A stretch of DNA of 64,000 nt, taken from contig BJFZ01000001.1 in the NCBI GenBank assembly GCA_014190175.1, positions 62,001-126,000 of the forward strand, read 5' to 3'. The notes beneath the pieces were generated by a model. That model was not told the origin of the DNA. It searched no databases and worked only from the letters and a program-made list of their open reading frames with translations. Positions 39,942-52,159 of the stretch are shown here, piece after piece. Both the position numbers and the translations under genes were made by a program. Numbering within the stretch: position 1 is the first letter of the stretch; each line of letters starts with the position of its first letter. The stretch is from Actinomycetes bacterium (GTDB lineage: Bacteria > Actinomycetota > Actinomycetes > Nanopelagicales > Nanopelagicaceae).

Positions 39942-40508
39942 TCAAACCTCGAGAAGTTCGCTCTCCTTATGTTGTAACAACTCATCAATCTTGGCAACAT
40001 GCCCAGAAGTATGTTTTTCTAAATCCTTTTCTGCACGAGCCACATCATCTTTGCCAACATCTCCATCTTTTTCCAACTTTTCTAGCGCTTCTTTTGAATG
40101 GCGGCGAATATTTCGAATTGAAACTCTGGACTCTTCCGCTTTGGTCCGGGCAACTTTGATGAACTCTTTGCGCCGTTCCTCGGTTAATTGTGGGAAACCA
40201 ACTCTGATTACCGCTCCATCTGAAGCCGGATTTACACCCAGATCTGAGTCGCGAATTGCTTTTTCAATTAATGGCATCGCGCCTTTGTCATATGGGGAAA
40301 CAACTGCCATCCGTGCCTCAGGAACCTGTACGGATGCTAATTGTGAAAGCGGTGTAAATGTTCCGTAATAATCCACCATAATCTTGGCAAACATTGATGG
40401 GTGCGCACGACCAGTTCGGATTGCACCAAAATCTTCCTTCGCAACTTCCACGGCTTTACTCATTTTTTCGTCAGCATCGCTGAGAATTTTATTTGCTAGA
40501 TCAGACAT
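39942..40508 (-). CDS. frr: Ribosome recycling factor
   Basis: Splits post-termination ribosomes with EF-G. The 188 residues are of standard length. The conserved RTGRAHPSMF near the N-terminus and the coiled-coil region with RVSIRNIRRHSKEALEKLEKDG are present. It is 13 nt downstream of pyrH in the rpsB-tsf-pyrH-frr-cdsA chain. Confidence 0.96.
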   Translation of the reverse strand: MSDLANKILSDADEKMSKAVEVAKEDFGAIRTGRAHPSMFAKIMVDYYGTFTPLSQLASVQVPEARMAVVSPYDKGAMPLIEKAIRDSDLGVNPASDGAVIRVGFPQLTEERRKEFIKVARTKAEESRVSIRNIRRHSKEALEKLEKDGDVGKDDVARAEKDLEKHTSGHVAKIDELLQHKESELLEV

Positions 40509-40521
40509 TTACTTCATCCCC

Positions 40522-41235
40522 TTACGAGACTAATGTTCCGATAGATTCGCCACTTACAGCACGAGCAATATTTCCTTCTTTCATTAAATCAAAAACGATT
40601 ATCGGAAGTTTATTCTCACGACAAAGTGAGAATGCGGCTGCATCAGCCACTGCCAAAGATTTACTTAAAACTTCATCAAAGGAGATATTTTCATATTTCT
40701 TCGCATTTGGATCTTTCTTAGGATCAGCTGAATAAACTCCATCAACTCCACTTTTGGCGAGGAGGAGTGCTTCGGCATTAATCTCAAGTGCGCGTTGTGC
40801 CGCAACGGTATCTGTTGTGAAAAATGGCATTCCAGCACCTGCTCCAAATATAACGACGCGACCTTTATTTAAATGTCGGATTGCACGCAGTGGAATATAT
40901 GGCTCAGCAACTTGTCCCATATGAATAGCGGTTTGCACGCGAGTTGCGACGCCCTCTTTTTCTAGAAAATCTTGCAGGGCTAAACAGTTCATAACTGTGC
41001 CGAGCATTCCCATGTAATCCGCACGAGATCGATCCATTCCACGTTGTTGCAATTCCGCACCACGGAAATAATTTCCACCACCGACAACAATTGCAATCTC
41101 AATACCAGATCGAGCGACATCGGCGATCTGCGCGGCAATTCCTTGAACAACATCAGGGTCAACGCCGATTCCGGCTCCCCCACCAAAGACCTCACCCGAG
41201 AGTTTTAGTAGGACTCTCGAGTAGGTCATGGTCAA
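40522..41235 (-). CDS. pyrH: UMP kinase
   Basis: Phosphorylates UMP to UDP. The 237 residues belong to the amino-acid-kinase fold, with [11 protein letters not shown] at the N-terminus, [10 protein letters not shown], and the [31 protein letters not shown] region. A second ATG two codons in (41229) is an equally good start. It lies 7 nt after tsf. Confidence 0.96.
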   Translation of the reverse strand: MTMTYSRVLLKLSGEVFGGGAGIGVDPDVVQGIAAQIADVARSGIEIAIVVGGGNYFRGAELQQRGMDRSRADYMGMLGTVMNCLALQDFLEKEGVATRVQTAIHMGQVAEPYIPLRAIRHLNKGRVVIFGAGAGMPFFTTDTVAAQRALEINAEALLLAKSGVDGVYSADPKKDPNAKKYENISFDEVLSKSLAVADAAAFSLCRENKLPIIVFDLMKEGNIARAVSGESIGTLVS

Positions 41236-41242
41236 TATTCTC

Positions 41243-42067
41243 TTACTGTCCTACGCGAAAACGGAAGAAGGCGCTCACATTTGTGCCAGCTTCTTCGAGG
41301 ACTTGGGCAACGCTCTTCTTGGAATCCTTCGCAAATGCCTGTTCAATCAATGAAACTTCCTTGATAAAACCAGTGACGCGGCCTTCAACCACTTTGGCAA
41401 GTGAGGCTTCTGGCTTGCCTTCGTTGCGGGCGGTCTCTTCGGCGATACGACGTTCGCTTTCGATTAAATCTGCGGGAACATCTTCACGATTAACATAAGC
41501 AGGCGCAAATGCTGCGATGTGTTGAGCTACATCTTTACCAATTGCATTCTCTTTTGTTAATTGCACAAGAACGCCAACTTGAGCAGGTAGATCCGGGCTA
41601 GTGCGGTGTAAGTAAACCGAAACGGGCCCATTTTTTAGTACCCCAATGCGACGCAAGACAATTTTCTCGCCCAAGGTTGCATTGGCTTCATCAATATGTG
41701 CCTGCACAGTTTTTCCGCCACCAAAATCACTTGTCAGGAATGCGTCTAGCTCAGTTGCTGCAGATGTGCTCAACTTCGCCAGAATCTCATTTCCTAATTC
41801 TTGGAAACGTTCACCCTTTGCAACGAAATCGGTTTCGCAGTTCAACTCTAAGATCACGCCAGTATCACCTGTGACAGATGCACTTACTAGACCATTTAAA
41901 GCTGTACGACCTTCACGCTTGGTAACACCTTTTTGTCCTTTAACGCGGATGATCTCAACTGCTTTATCGAAATCTCCACCAGACTCTTCAAGTGCATTTT
42001 TGCAATCCATCATTCCTGCAGCAGTTAATTCGCGCAGGCGCTTTACATCAGATGCGGTATACGACAT
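41243..42067 (-). CDS. tsf: Elongation factor Ts
   Basis: Nucleotide exchange factor of EF-Tu. It has an N-terminal UBA-like domain ([21 protein letters not shown]), the key [10 protein letters not shown] motif (about residues 75-84), and two dimerisation-type subdomains, 274 residues in all. It follows rpsB after 3 nt. Confidence 0.97.
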   Translation of the reverse strand: MSYTASDVKRLRELTAAGMMDCKNALEESGGDFDKAVEIIRVKGQKGVTKREGRTALNGLVSASVTGDTGVILELNCETDFVAKGERFQELGNEILAKLSTSAATELDAFLTSDFGGGKTVQAHIDEANATLGEKIVLRRIGVLKNGPVSVYLHRTSPDLPAQVGVLVQLTKENAIGKDVAQHIAAFAPAYVNREDVPADLIESERRIAEETARNEGKPEASLAKVVEGRVTGFIKEVSLIEQAFAKDSKKSVAQVLEEAGTNVSAFFRFRVGQ

Positions 42068-42070
42068 TTA

Positions 42071-42892
42071 CTAAGCCTCCACGAGTGGTGCAACTTCAGC
42101 GGCTACAACTGGTTCTGCAACGGCGGCTTCAAGTTCAGCAGTTGCTGAAGCGGCGAGCGCTTCTGCTTGCGCTGCCAATGCTGCATCTTCTTTGACTTTC
42201 GCAGCACCTGAACGTGCTTGCAAACCAGCGGCAATTGCATCTGCAATTACACGAGTCAACAATGCGACTGAACGGATAGCGTCATCATTTCCTGGAATTC
42301 CATAATCAACTTCATCTGGATCGCAGTTTGTATCAAGGATTCCGATAACTGGAATTCCAAGTTTCTTTGCTTCTGCAACCGCTAAATGCTCTTTCTTGGT
42401 ATCAACAACCCAGATCGCGCTTGGAAGTTTGGTCATGTTACGAATGCCGTCGAGGTTTTTCTTTAACTTATCTTTTTCGCGGCGTTGCATCAGAAGTTCT
42501 TTTTTGGTACGACCTTGATCGATGCTTCCCTCAAGTCCTTCGAGCTCTTTCAAACGTTGAATACGTTTTGCCACGGTGTTGAAGTTGGTCAACATTCCAC
42601 CGAGCCAACGCTCTGTTACTGATGGCATGCCAACGCGAGCAGCTTGAGCCAAGATTGGCTCCTGTGCTTGCTTCTTGGTTCCAACAAAAAGAACGTGACC
42701 GCCACGTGTGACAGTCTCCTTTACAAACTCATAGGCTGAATCGATCATTCCAAGTGATTGTTGGATATCGATAATGTAGATGCCATTGCGTTCGGTAAAT
42801 ATGTAACGCTTCATCTTTGGATTCCAGCGACGGGTTTGATGTCCAAAATGGACTCCGCTGTCGAGGAGTTCTCTCATGGTGACAACCGACAT
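42071..42892 (-). CDS. rpsB: 30S ribosomal protein S2
   Basis: Small-subunit protein S2. [27 protein letters not shown] and the [13 protein letters not shown] region are clear. The start is ATG at 42892 (273 residues) because AAAGGAG lies 10 nt upstream; a further seven codons upstream would run through that site. The C-terminal tail is Ala/Glu-rich. A structured leader and a good promoter precede it. Confidence 0.97.
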   Translation of the reverse strand: MSVVTMRELLDSGVHFGHQTRRWNPKMKRYIFTERNGIYIIDIQQSLGMIDSAYEFVKETVTRGGHVLFVGTKKQAQEPILAQAARVGMPSVTERWLGGMLTNFNTVAKRIQRLKELEGLEGSIDQGRTKKELLMQRREKDKLKKNLDGIRNMTKLPSAIWVVDTKKEHLAVAEAKKLGIPVIGILDTNCDPDEVDYGIPGNDDAIRSVALLTRVIADAIAAGLQARSGAAKVKEDAALAAQAEALAASATAELEAAVAEPVVAAEVAPLVEA

Positions 42893-43047
42893 GGTTGCGC
42901 ACTCCTTTCGCACAACTCGAAGTTGTGCTCTCGGTTTACGGTAAGTGGCAATTTGCCGGGCTTACCCCTGGTGGCTGGTCATCTGCTGCACTCAACGCAC
43001 CGCTTTTGGCGGTGGGATTTAATGCAGACCGAGTAGATGAAGTTCAA
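42893..43047 (-). promoter_or_regulatory. rpsB promoter and structured leader
   Basis: On the minus strand TTGAAC (43047-43042) and CATTAA (43024-43019) are separated by 17 nt and form a plausible sigma-70-type promoter. The resulting leader of about 120 nt carries three stem-loops: CACCGC/GCGGTG (42998-43014), GGTAAG/CTTACC enclosing GGCA/TGCC (42940-42966), and GCACAAC/GTTGTGC (42910-42928), the last directly before the Shine-Dalgarno site. This suits autoregulation by S2, known in other phyla, but the actinobacterial mechanism is not something I can confirm. Confidence 0.5.
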
Positions 43048-43172
43048 CCACGCGAAGTCACTTAATTACTTAAGTGCTGAGCCGAATCCTACCTGACCCA
43101 CAGCACCCCAATTTCCCCACATTTTCCCTGCTCAGCGCCTTGATTTGGCAATTTTTGGCACAGTTCCCAACT

Positions 43173-43682
43173 GTGAATCGCAGATATCCGATCAAGATCT
43201 GCATTGTTTTGCTGCTGGCCTTACTCCCGACTGTTACAGCTGCTGCCAATGAGCGTTGGACGGGGCCGCTTAACGGCAAATTAATTGTGGTTCGCGGCTT
43301 TGATGGGGCCGCATACCAAGCAAATCGTTACGGACCGGCTCATCGTGGAGTTGATCTGTTGAGCAAAGTTGGAGATCCAGTTTTTGCACCAACTGATGGC
43401 ATTGTTGTCTATGTGGGTGTAATTAATTCCATTCCGATAGTTGTGATTGCGCATCCAGATAATGGGGCTACTGAAAAAGGATTACGAACAACTTATCTAC
43501 CTGTTGAAACTCATTTAATAGTTGGGGACGCGGTAAGCCGCTCACAATTAATTGGAGTAGTCGGAGCACAAACTCATCTTTATGGCAAAACAGTTTTACA
43601 TTGGGGCGAGCGTTTAAATAGAGAGTACAAAAACCCTTTACGACGGTTAGGCGCACCTGTACTTTTGCCACGTTTGTCTTAA
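43173..43682 (+). CDS. Secreted M23-family peptidase-like protein
   Basis: Predicted cell-wall peptidase or its inactive relative. From GTG at 43173 there is a clean signal peptide (basic VNRRYPIK, hydrophobic ICIVLLLALLP, then AAA) and a LytM/M23 domain with HRGVDLL, APTDGIVVYVG and LHWGERLN. The usual HxH zinc pair reads VLH, so the first His is missing, and activity is uncertain. An in-frame GTG at 43074 would give a poor signal sequence. The place next to rpsB and xerC matches an M23 gene of Mycobacterium. Confidence 0.78.
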   Translation: MNRRYPIKICIVLLLALLPTVTAAANERWTGPLNGKLIVVRGFDGAAYQANRYGPAHRGVDLLSKVGDPVFAPTDGIVVYVGVINSIPIVVIAHPDNGATEKGLRTTYLPVETHLIVGDAVSRSQLIGVVGAQTHLYGKTVLHWGERLNREYKNPLRRLGAPVLLPRLS

Positions 43683-43691
43683 ACTAAGTAA

Positions 43692-44327
43692 ATGGCCGGT
43701 TCATCAATTTCACTAACTTCACTTGCAGAAGTTGTTACCCGTGCAAAATCTTTAATTACTGGAGAACGAAAAATTGTTGGACTAATTGGAAAACCTGGCG
43801 CCGGCAAATCAACATTATCTGCGCAGTTGATTGAACATCTTGGTGCTCAAGCGGCCATCTTAAATATGGATGGATATCACTTGAGTAATTTGGCTTTACG
43901 CGAATTAGGTCGTGCCGATCGCAAAGGTGCACCTGATACTTTTGACGCACTTGGCTTTACTGCAATTTTACAAAGAGCAAAAAATCAAGTTGATAGAGAT
44001 ATTTACTTCCCGGTTTTTGATCGGGCAATTGAAGAGTCCATCGCTGCTCAAGGAGTAATTACTCCTGAAGTTAAATTAGTGATCACTGAAGGAAATTACC
44101 TTCTGCACAATGAGAATAATTGGGGTGGGGTTAAGGAGTTACTTGATGAAAGTTGGTTTATTGAAATTGATGATCAACTTCGAATCGAAAGATTAGTCGA
44201 TCGCCATCACAAATTTGGTAAAAGTAAAGTTGATGCGCACTCCTGGGCGACAGGTAGCGATGAAAATAATGCAAGAATTGTTGGTCAAACGCGCGAATTG
44301 GCAGATGTGATTATTAATTTAAGTTAG
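43692..44327 (+). CDS. P-loop nucleoside/sugar kinase-like protein
   Basis: A 211-residue kinase of the uridine kinase / phosphoribulokinase group. It has P-loop GKPGAGKST (residues 33-41), NMDGYHLSN as the Asp-containing base motif, VITEGNYLL, and an Arg-rich lid (ERLVDRHHKFGKS). Fructose-transport-associated and pantothenate-type kinases share this layout, so the substrate is not fixed. It follows the M23 gene by 9 nt. Its stop overlaps the xerC stop by four bases. Confidence 0.75.
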   Translation: MAGSSISLTSLAEVVTRAKSLITGERKIVGLIGKPGAGKSTLSAQLIEHLGAQAAILNMDGYHLSNLALRELGRADRKGAPDTFDALGFTAILQRAKNQVDRDIYFPVFDRAIEESIAAQGVITPEVKLVITEGNYLLHNENNWGGVKELLDESWFIEIDDQLRIERLVDRHHKFGKSKVDAHSWATGSDENNARIVGQTRELADVIINLS

Positions 44328-45250
44328 GCCCGCGGATGCGCTTGTTGGTATGCACTTCGCAATCGACCCTCTGAAACATGTGTATAAATTTGAGTAGTTG
44401 CCAATGAGGCATGACCCAGAAGTTCTTGTACTGCGCGCAAATCTGCACCACGCTCAAGTAAATGAGTAGCTGCACTATGGCGCAATCCATGTGGACCCAT
44501 CTTTGGAGATCCAGGCAACGCTTCCAAAGCTTTGTAAACGACTTCGCGCACTGTTCGTGGATCAATCCGTTTTCCACGCGCACCCAAGAAAAGCGCCGAC
44601 CCCGAGTTACTCGCAGTTAACTCAGGTCGCGCTTCCTTAATCCACTTATCAATCGCTAGTAATGCAGGTGCACCGATTGGACAGGTCCGCTCTTTTCTAC
44701 CTTTACCAAAAACGCGAACTGTATTTCGATTGCGATCTATATCAGCCAAATCCATTCCACACGCTTCTGATACTCGTATCCCTGTTGCATAAAGGAGTTC
44801 AACTAAAGCGATGTTTCGAAGTGCGAGTGGAGTTTGTTCTTCTCCGGCGGCTAATTCCAGTGAATCAAAAACTTCTGTCGCTTCGGAAATAGTTAACACA
44901 TGAGGAAGAGTGCGATGGCCTCGTGGAGTTGCTAATCGATCTCCCACATCCGTTGGCAAAATCCCTTTCCGTGCCGCCCATGCAGTGAAAGTTCGCACCG
45001 AAACTGCTCGGCGAGAAATTGTGGTTCGCGCGCCACCTTTACTTTGTTGATTTGCTAACCAGGAACGGATGATCGCTAAAGTCAATGCACTTGGTTCGGA
45101 AATTTTCATCCGTTGGGCATGCTCGGCTAATGATGTTAAGTCTCCGATGTAAGCCCGGATTGTGTGTTCTGAAAGATTCCGTTGAGAACGTAGATGCTCT
45201 TCGTACTGGGCAAAGATGCCAGCAAAAGCTTCGCTTACCATCTCTGACAT
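44324..45250 (-). CDS. xerC: Tyrosine recombinase XerC-like
   Basis: Site-specific recombinase that resolves chromosome dimers at dif. It has an N-terminal SAM-like core-binding domain (residues 10-95), then a catalytic domain with Arg in ATGIRVSEACG, Lys in GKGRKERT, HGLRHSAATH, GHASLATTQ and the nucleophile Tyr in QIYTHV. The 308 residues match XerC. It lies 9 nt after cimA and may be carried on the branched-chain operon transcript, although in mycobacteria it also lies near rpsB. Confidence 0.93.
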   Translation of the reverse strand: MSEMVSEAFAGIFAQYEEHLRSQRNLSEHTIRAYIGDLTSLAEHAQRMKISEPSALTLAIIRSWLANQQSKGGARTTISRRAVSVRTFTAWAARKGILPTDVGDRLATPRGHRTLPHVLTISEATEVFDSLELAAGEEQTPLALRNIALVELLYATGIRVSEACGMDLADIDRNRNTVRVFGKGRKERTCPIGAPALLAIDKWIKEARPELTASNSGSALFLGARGKRIDPRTVREVVYKALEALPGSPKMGPHGLRHSAATHLLERGADLRAVQELLGHASLATTQIYTHVSEGRLRSAYQQAHPRA

Positions 45251-45259
45251 ATGTAAAGG

Positions 45260-46858
45260 TTACTCGGGTTTAATCCCTTGACGCAGTAAGCCATAAGTAA
45301 CTGCATCTTCTAATGCCATTTCAGAGGCTGCGATAACATTTTCGTGAACCCCTAAAGTGGTCCATTCCGCTTTACCATCACTTGTTTGCACGAGAACCCG
45401 CGTTATCGCTCCGGTACCAAGACGGCCTTCCAAAATCCGGACTTTGTAATCAGTTAATTCCAGGATCGCAAGTTCTGGGTAAATACTTTCAAGGCCGGTG
45501 CGCAGTGCGCGGTCAATCGCGTTAACTGGTCCATTTCCACTTCCATTGGCTTCATAACTTTTACCGCGTGCAGTTATTTTTACTGATGCTCGGCTGGTAA
45601 CTGCTCCATCTGCGCTTTTATGAACTGTAGTTGACCATTCATCTACGGTAAAGAAATGTAACTTCGCGCCAGCAATTTCCGCGCGCAACAAAAGTTCAAA
45701 AGAGGCGTCAGCTGCTTCAAAGGTATATCCACGTGACTCTAAATCTTTGACACGTTCAACAACCCGACCTAAAACTTCACGATCTGGTCCAATATCAATT
45801 CCAAGTTCTTGACTTTTTAATTCAATTGATGCACGGCCGGCCATATCAGAGACCAACATCCGCATATCATTTCCAACTTTTGCTGGATCAGTGTGTTGAT
45901 ACAAAGCGGGATCTACCTTAATTGCACTCGCATGTAATCCAGCCTTGTGTGCGAATGCTGAGAGACCAACATATGGCTGACGGGTACTTGGTGCGATATT
46001 TGTTACCTCTGCAACTGCATGTGAAATTCTAAAAGCTTCTTTTAACAAACCAGTAGGTAATACTTTTTTGCCAAGTTTTAACTCTAAATTTGAAATAATT
46101 GTTACTAAATCTGCATTGCCAGTTCTTTCTCCATAACCATTTAAAGTTCCTTGCACATGAGTTGCCCCCGCATGAACTGCTGCAAGGGAGTTTGCAACTG
46201 CGCAACCAGCATCGTTATGACAATGAATTCCAACTCGCGCTGAAGTAACGCCAATTACATCATTAACTACTTCGCTGATCTCATCAGGTAACGCACCACC
46301 ATTTGTGTCGCAAAGAGCAACTAAATCCGCTCCAGCTGCCATTGAAGTTTGAATAACTTCAAGTGCGTACGCCCGATTAGATCGAAAACCAGCAAAGAAA
46401 TGTTCTGCGTCTAAAAATACTCGCCGGCCATGATTTTTTAAATGTGTAATCGTGTCCCGAATCATCGCTAGGTTTTCGGCTAAATCCGTTTTCAATGCAA
46501 GGTCCACATGAATGTCATGAGATTTTGCTACAAGAGTGACAATCGGGGCCTCTGAATCAAGAAGTGCAGTGACTTGTGGGTCATCGCCAGCTTTCACTAG
46601 CGGTCTACGTGTGGCACCAAAAGCTACAAATTGTGCATTTTTAAATTTAATCTCTTTGGCGACTCGAGCAAAAAATTCAGTATCTTTTGGATTTGCGCCA
46701 GGCCAGCCACCTTCAATAAACCCAACTCCCAAATCATCAAGATGCTTGGCAATGGTCAATTTATCTTGGACCGAAAGATTTAGCCCCTCTTGCTGCGCGC
46801 CATCACGCAATGTTGTGTCATAGATATGAAATGAGTCTGGGGAAGTTAATGGACTCAT
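45260..46858 (-). CDS. cimA: (R)-citramalate synthase
   Basis: Condenses pyruvate and acetyl-CoA to citramalate, starting isoleucine synthesis without threonine deaminase. YDTTLRDGAQQEGLNLSV and FIEGGWPGANPKD are the CimA pattern rather than that of LeuA. The metal-site HCHNDAGCA and a C-terminal regulatory domain (GSGNGPVNAIDRAL) are present. The start is ATG at 46858, exactly overlapping the ilvE stop (ATGA), giving 532 residues. The end product probably inhibits it through the C-terminal domain. Confidence 0.9.
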   Translation of the reverse strand: MSPLTSPDSFHIYDTTLRDGAQQEGLNLSVQDKLTIAKHLDDLGVGFIEGGWPGANPKDTEFFARVAKEIKFKNAQFVAFGATRRPLVKAGDDPQVTALLDSEAPIVTLVAKSHDIHVDLALKTDLAENLAMIRDTITHLKNHGRRVFLDAEHFFAGFRSNRAYALEVIQTSMAAGADLVALCDTNGGALPDEISEVVNDVIGVTSARVGIHCHNDAGCAVANSLAAVHAGATHVQGTLNGYGERTGNADLVTIISNLELKLGKKVLPTGLLKEAFRISHAVAEVTNIAPSTRQPYVGLSAFAHKAGLHASAIKVDPALYQHTDPAKVGNDMRMLVSDMAGRASIELKSQELGIDIGPDREVLGRVVERVKDLESRGYTFEAADASFELLLRAEIAGAKLHFFTVDEWSTTVHKSADGAVTSRASVKITARGKSYEANGSGNGPVNAIDRALRTGLESIYPELAILELTDYKVRILEGRLGTGAITRVLVQTSDGKAEWTTLGVHENVIAASEMALEDAVTYGLLRQGIKPE

Positions 46859-47943
46859 GAGATAACTTTGCTCATCCAACCATGTGTATCGGCTTGTGAA
46901 CCATGTTGTATTCCAAGTAAACGCTCACGCAATGCCAAAGTTATTGGGCCAGGTTGCCCATCCCCGATCTGCCAATTTCCATTTGCACTCTTAGCTTCAC
47001 CGATTCCAGTAATGACCGCTGCGGTTCCGCAAGCAAAAGTTTCCGAAATCTCACCACTTGCAGCACCTGATCGCCAATCTTCAACATTGATCATTACTTC
47101 TTCAACTTTAAATCCAAGATCATCTGCAACAGTTAACAATGAATCACGCGTAATTCCGGGAAGTAAGGTGCCAGTCAGTGATGGAGTAACGATGCGGGCA
47201 TCTTTGCCTTTTCCTTTAACAAAGAAAAGGTTCATGCCACCCATTTCTTCAATCCATTTGCGCTCTACAGCATCAAGCCAAACAACTTGATCACAGCCCT
47301 CTTTTGCGGCAGCTCTTTGGGCTAATAATGAAGCTGCATAATTTCCACCGCATTTTGCTTCACCGGTTCCACCTTTTGACGCGCGTACATATTCATTTGA
47401 TATCCACACTGATACGGGTTTTTTGGGATTGAAATAGGCGGCGGCTGGTGTTGCAATAATTAAGAAAGTTGCTCTGCTTGATGGACGAACTCCTAAGCCA
47501 ACTTCACTTGCGATCATGAAGGGGCGAATGTAGAGCGACTCACCTGGATTGTTTGGCACCCATCCAGCATCAGCTTTTACTAATGCTTCAACTGCAGCGA
47601 CAAAATCTTTAACTGGAAGTTCTGGGAGTGCAATGCGTGCAGCACTGCGCGCAAATCTCGCCGCATTTGCATCTGGGCGAAATAAAGAGATTGCACCATC
47701 TGGTTGGCGATATGCCTTCATGCCTTCAAATATCTCTTGACCATAATGAAAAACCATTGTCGCTGGATCTAAAGTAAGTGGCGCATATGCGGTCAAGCGA
47801 GCATCATGCCAACCTTTTTCATCGTTCCATTCTGCAATAAACATATTGTCGGTGAAATACTTTCCAAATCCAGGTTGAGCCACTCGCGCAACACGTTCTG
47901 CATCGGCCACCGGGTTAGGGTTTGGATTTATCGTGATCTGCAT
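46855..47943 (-). CDS. ilvE: Branched-chain amino-acid aminotransferase
   Basis: Class IV PLP enzyme performing the last step to valine, leucine and isoleucine. The 362 residues have the substrate segment MKAYRQPDGAISLFRP, the PLP lysine in GGTGEAKCGGNYAASLLAQ, and the C-terminal EVMINVEDW...FACGTAAVI. It is 22 nt downstream of leuB and four-base-overlaps cimA. Confidence 0.95.
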   Translation of the reverse strand: MQITINPNPNPVADAERVARVAQPGFGKYFTDNMFIAEWNDEKGWHDARLTAYAPLTLDPATMVFHYGQEIFEGMKAYRQPDGAISLFRPDANAARFARSAARIALPELPVKDFVAAVEALVKADAGWVPNNPGESLYIRPFMIASEVGLGVRPSSRATFLIIATPAAAYFNPKKPVSVWISNEYVRASKGGTGEAKCGGNYAASLLAQRAAAKEGCDQVVWLDAVERKWIEEMGGMNLFFVKGKGKDARIVTPSLTGTLLPGITRDSLLTVADDLGFKVEEVMINVEDWRSGAASGEISETFACGTAAVITGIGEAKSANGNWQIGDGQPGPITLALRERLLGIQHGSQADTHGWMSKVIS

Positions 47944-47965
47944 GAGCTCTCCTTATTTATCACTA

Positions 47966-49000
47966 TCAGGCAAGTGCTGCAGTGATTGCATCACCGATCT
48001 GTGAAGTGGAACGATCTGAACTTCGTGATTTCAAATCTGCGGCAACGGCGGCTTCGACTTTTGCGCCAGCCTCTGTGTAGCCAAGATGATTCAATAACAT
48101 CGCAACCGAGAGAATTGTTGCTCTTGGATCTGCAATTCCTTTGCCGGCAATATCAGGAGCAGTTCCATGTACCGGTTCAAACATCGAAGGAAATGCGCCT
48201 GTTGGATTGATGTTTCCACTGGCTGCTAATCCAATTCCGCCACAGACGGCAGCTGCAATATCGGTCAAGATATCGCCAAATAAATTGTCAGTGACTACGA
48301 CATCAAATCTGCCTGGGTTTGAAACAAAAAACATTGAAGCGGCATCGACATGGATGTAATCAGTTGAAATACCAGGATACTCTTTTGCAACTTCATTAAA
48401 TGTCCGAGTCCATAATGATCCAGCGCGTACTAAAACATTATTTTTATGAACCAATGTTAATTTCTGTCGCTTGCGAGTTCCGGCTAATTCAAATGCATAA
48501 CGAATGGTGCGCTCTACGCCATGGCGAGTATTAAGACTCTCTTCAGTAGCAATTTCCTGAGCTGTACCTTCAGCTAAAACTCCACCTGCTCCAACATAGG
48601 GTCCTTGAGTTCCTTCACGCACAACCACAAAGTCAATCTCATCTTTAGTTGCAAGAGGTGATTGAACATTTGGATATAGGCGAGAAGGACGCAAATTTAT
48701 GTAATGATCAAATGCAAACCGGATTTTTAAAAGAATTCCACGTTCAAGAATTCCACTAGGCACAGATGGATCTCCAATTGCGCCTAATAAAATTACATCG
48801 CATTTAGCTAGATCGCTCATCACGCTCTCTGGTAAAACTTCTCCCGTGCGATGCCACAAGCCAGCGCCAAGATCAAAATTATGACGTTCAAAAGAAACGC
48901 CAATTTGAGTTCCGATTTTATCGAGAACTTTCAATCCCTCAGCAACAACTTCAGGACCAATTCCGTCGCCACCGATTACTCCTAATTTGATCTCTTTCAT
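47966..49000 (-). CDS. leuB: 3-isopropylmalate dehydrogenase
   Basis: NAD-dependent decarboxylating dehydrogenase of leucine synthesis; with CimA in the same operon it may also act on 3-methylmalate for isoleucine. The 344 residues show GDGIGPEV at the N-terminus, LLGAIGDP, the substrate loop [10 protein letters not shown], and the catalytic [10 protein letters not shown] followed by [14 protein letters not shown]. leuA, leuC and leuD are not in the window. It is 5 nt downstream of serA. Confidence 0.94.
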   Translation of the reverse strand: MKEIKLGVIGGDGIGPEVVAEGLKVLDKIGTQIGVSFERHNFDLGAGLWHRTGEVLPESVMSDLAKCDVILLGAIGDPSVPSGILERGILLKIRFAFDHYINLRPSRLYPNVQSPLATKDEIDFVVVREGTQGPYVGAGGVLAEGTAQEIATEESLNTRHGVERTIRYAFELAGTRKRQKLTLVHKNNVLVRAGSLWTRTFNEVAKEYPGISTDYIHVDAASMFFVSNPGRFDVVVTDNLFGDILTDIAAAVCGGIGLAASGNINPTGAFPSMFEPVHGTAPDIAGKGIADPRATILSVAMLLNHLGYTEAGAKVEAAVAADLKSRSSDRSTSQIGDAITAALA

Positions 49001-49005
49001 GGCAA

Positions 49006-51628
<2,623 letters not shown>

Positions 51629-51667
51629 CTAGTTAGTTCTGGACTGGGTTTTCCTATATGAATCGGG

Positions 51668-52159
51668 CTATATCGTACGCCCCATCGCGACTAGCCCGGA
51701 CTGCGTTAATTCGAGGATTCCAAAGGGCTCAAGGGCGTTTGCAAGGGCTTCGATCTTGGCTGAAGTATCAGTTAGAGAGACGATTGCCGAGGTTGAGCCC
51801 ATTTCAGCCACTTTTGCTCCGTGCTCGCTCACCAATGCCAGTAACTTCTCTTGGTTGGCGGATGTGACTGAGACCCGCACAAGTAATAGTTCAATCTGAA
51901 TTGAAGAAGTTTCATGCATCTCTTCAATTGCAATTACGTTGACCAATTTATCTAGTTGCTGAATAACTTGATCAAGTGCATGACCTTCAAGGCTTACAAC
52001 GATAGTAATTCGGGAAATTTCTGGATCTTGAGTTGGCCCTACAGATAAGCCTTCAATGTTGTAACCGCGACGGGAGAAGAGTGCAGAGACGCGCGCTAAA
52101 ACTCCAGATCGGTTTTCTACTAATACTGAAATTATGTGGGAGGTGCGCTCTAGTTTCAC
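51668..52159 (-). CDS. ilvN: Acetolactate synthase small (regulatory) subunit
   Basis: Regulatory subunit that gives valine feedback inhibition. The 163 residues consist of an N-terminal ACT domain (SVLVENRSGVLARVSALFSRRGYNIEGLSVG) and a C-terminal ALS domain (LLLVRVS...LEPFGILELTQSGLVAM). The start is GTG in a one-base overlap with the ilvB stop (TAGTG), so the subunits are co-translated. Confidence 0.95.
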   Translation of the reverse strand: MKLERTSHIISVLVENRSGVLARVSALFSRRGYNIEGLSVGPTQDPEISRITIVVSLEGHALDQVIQQLDKLVNVIAIEEMHETSSIQIELLLVRVSVTSANQEKLLALVSEHGAKVAEMGSTSAIVSLTDTSAKIEALANALEPFGILELTQSGLVAMGRTI

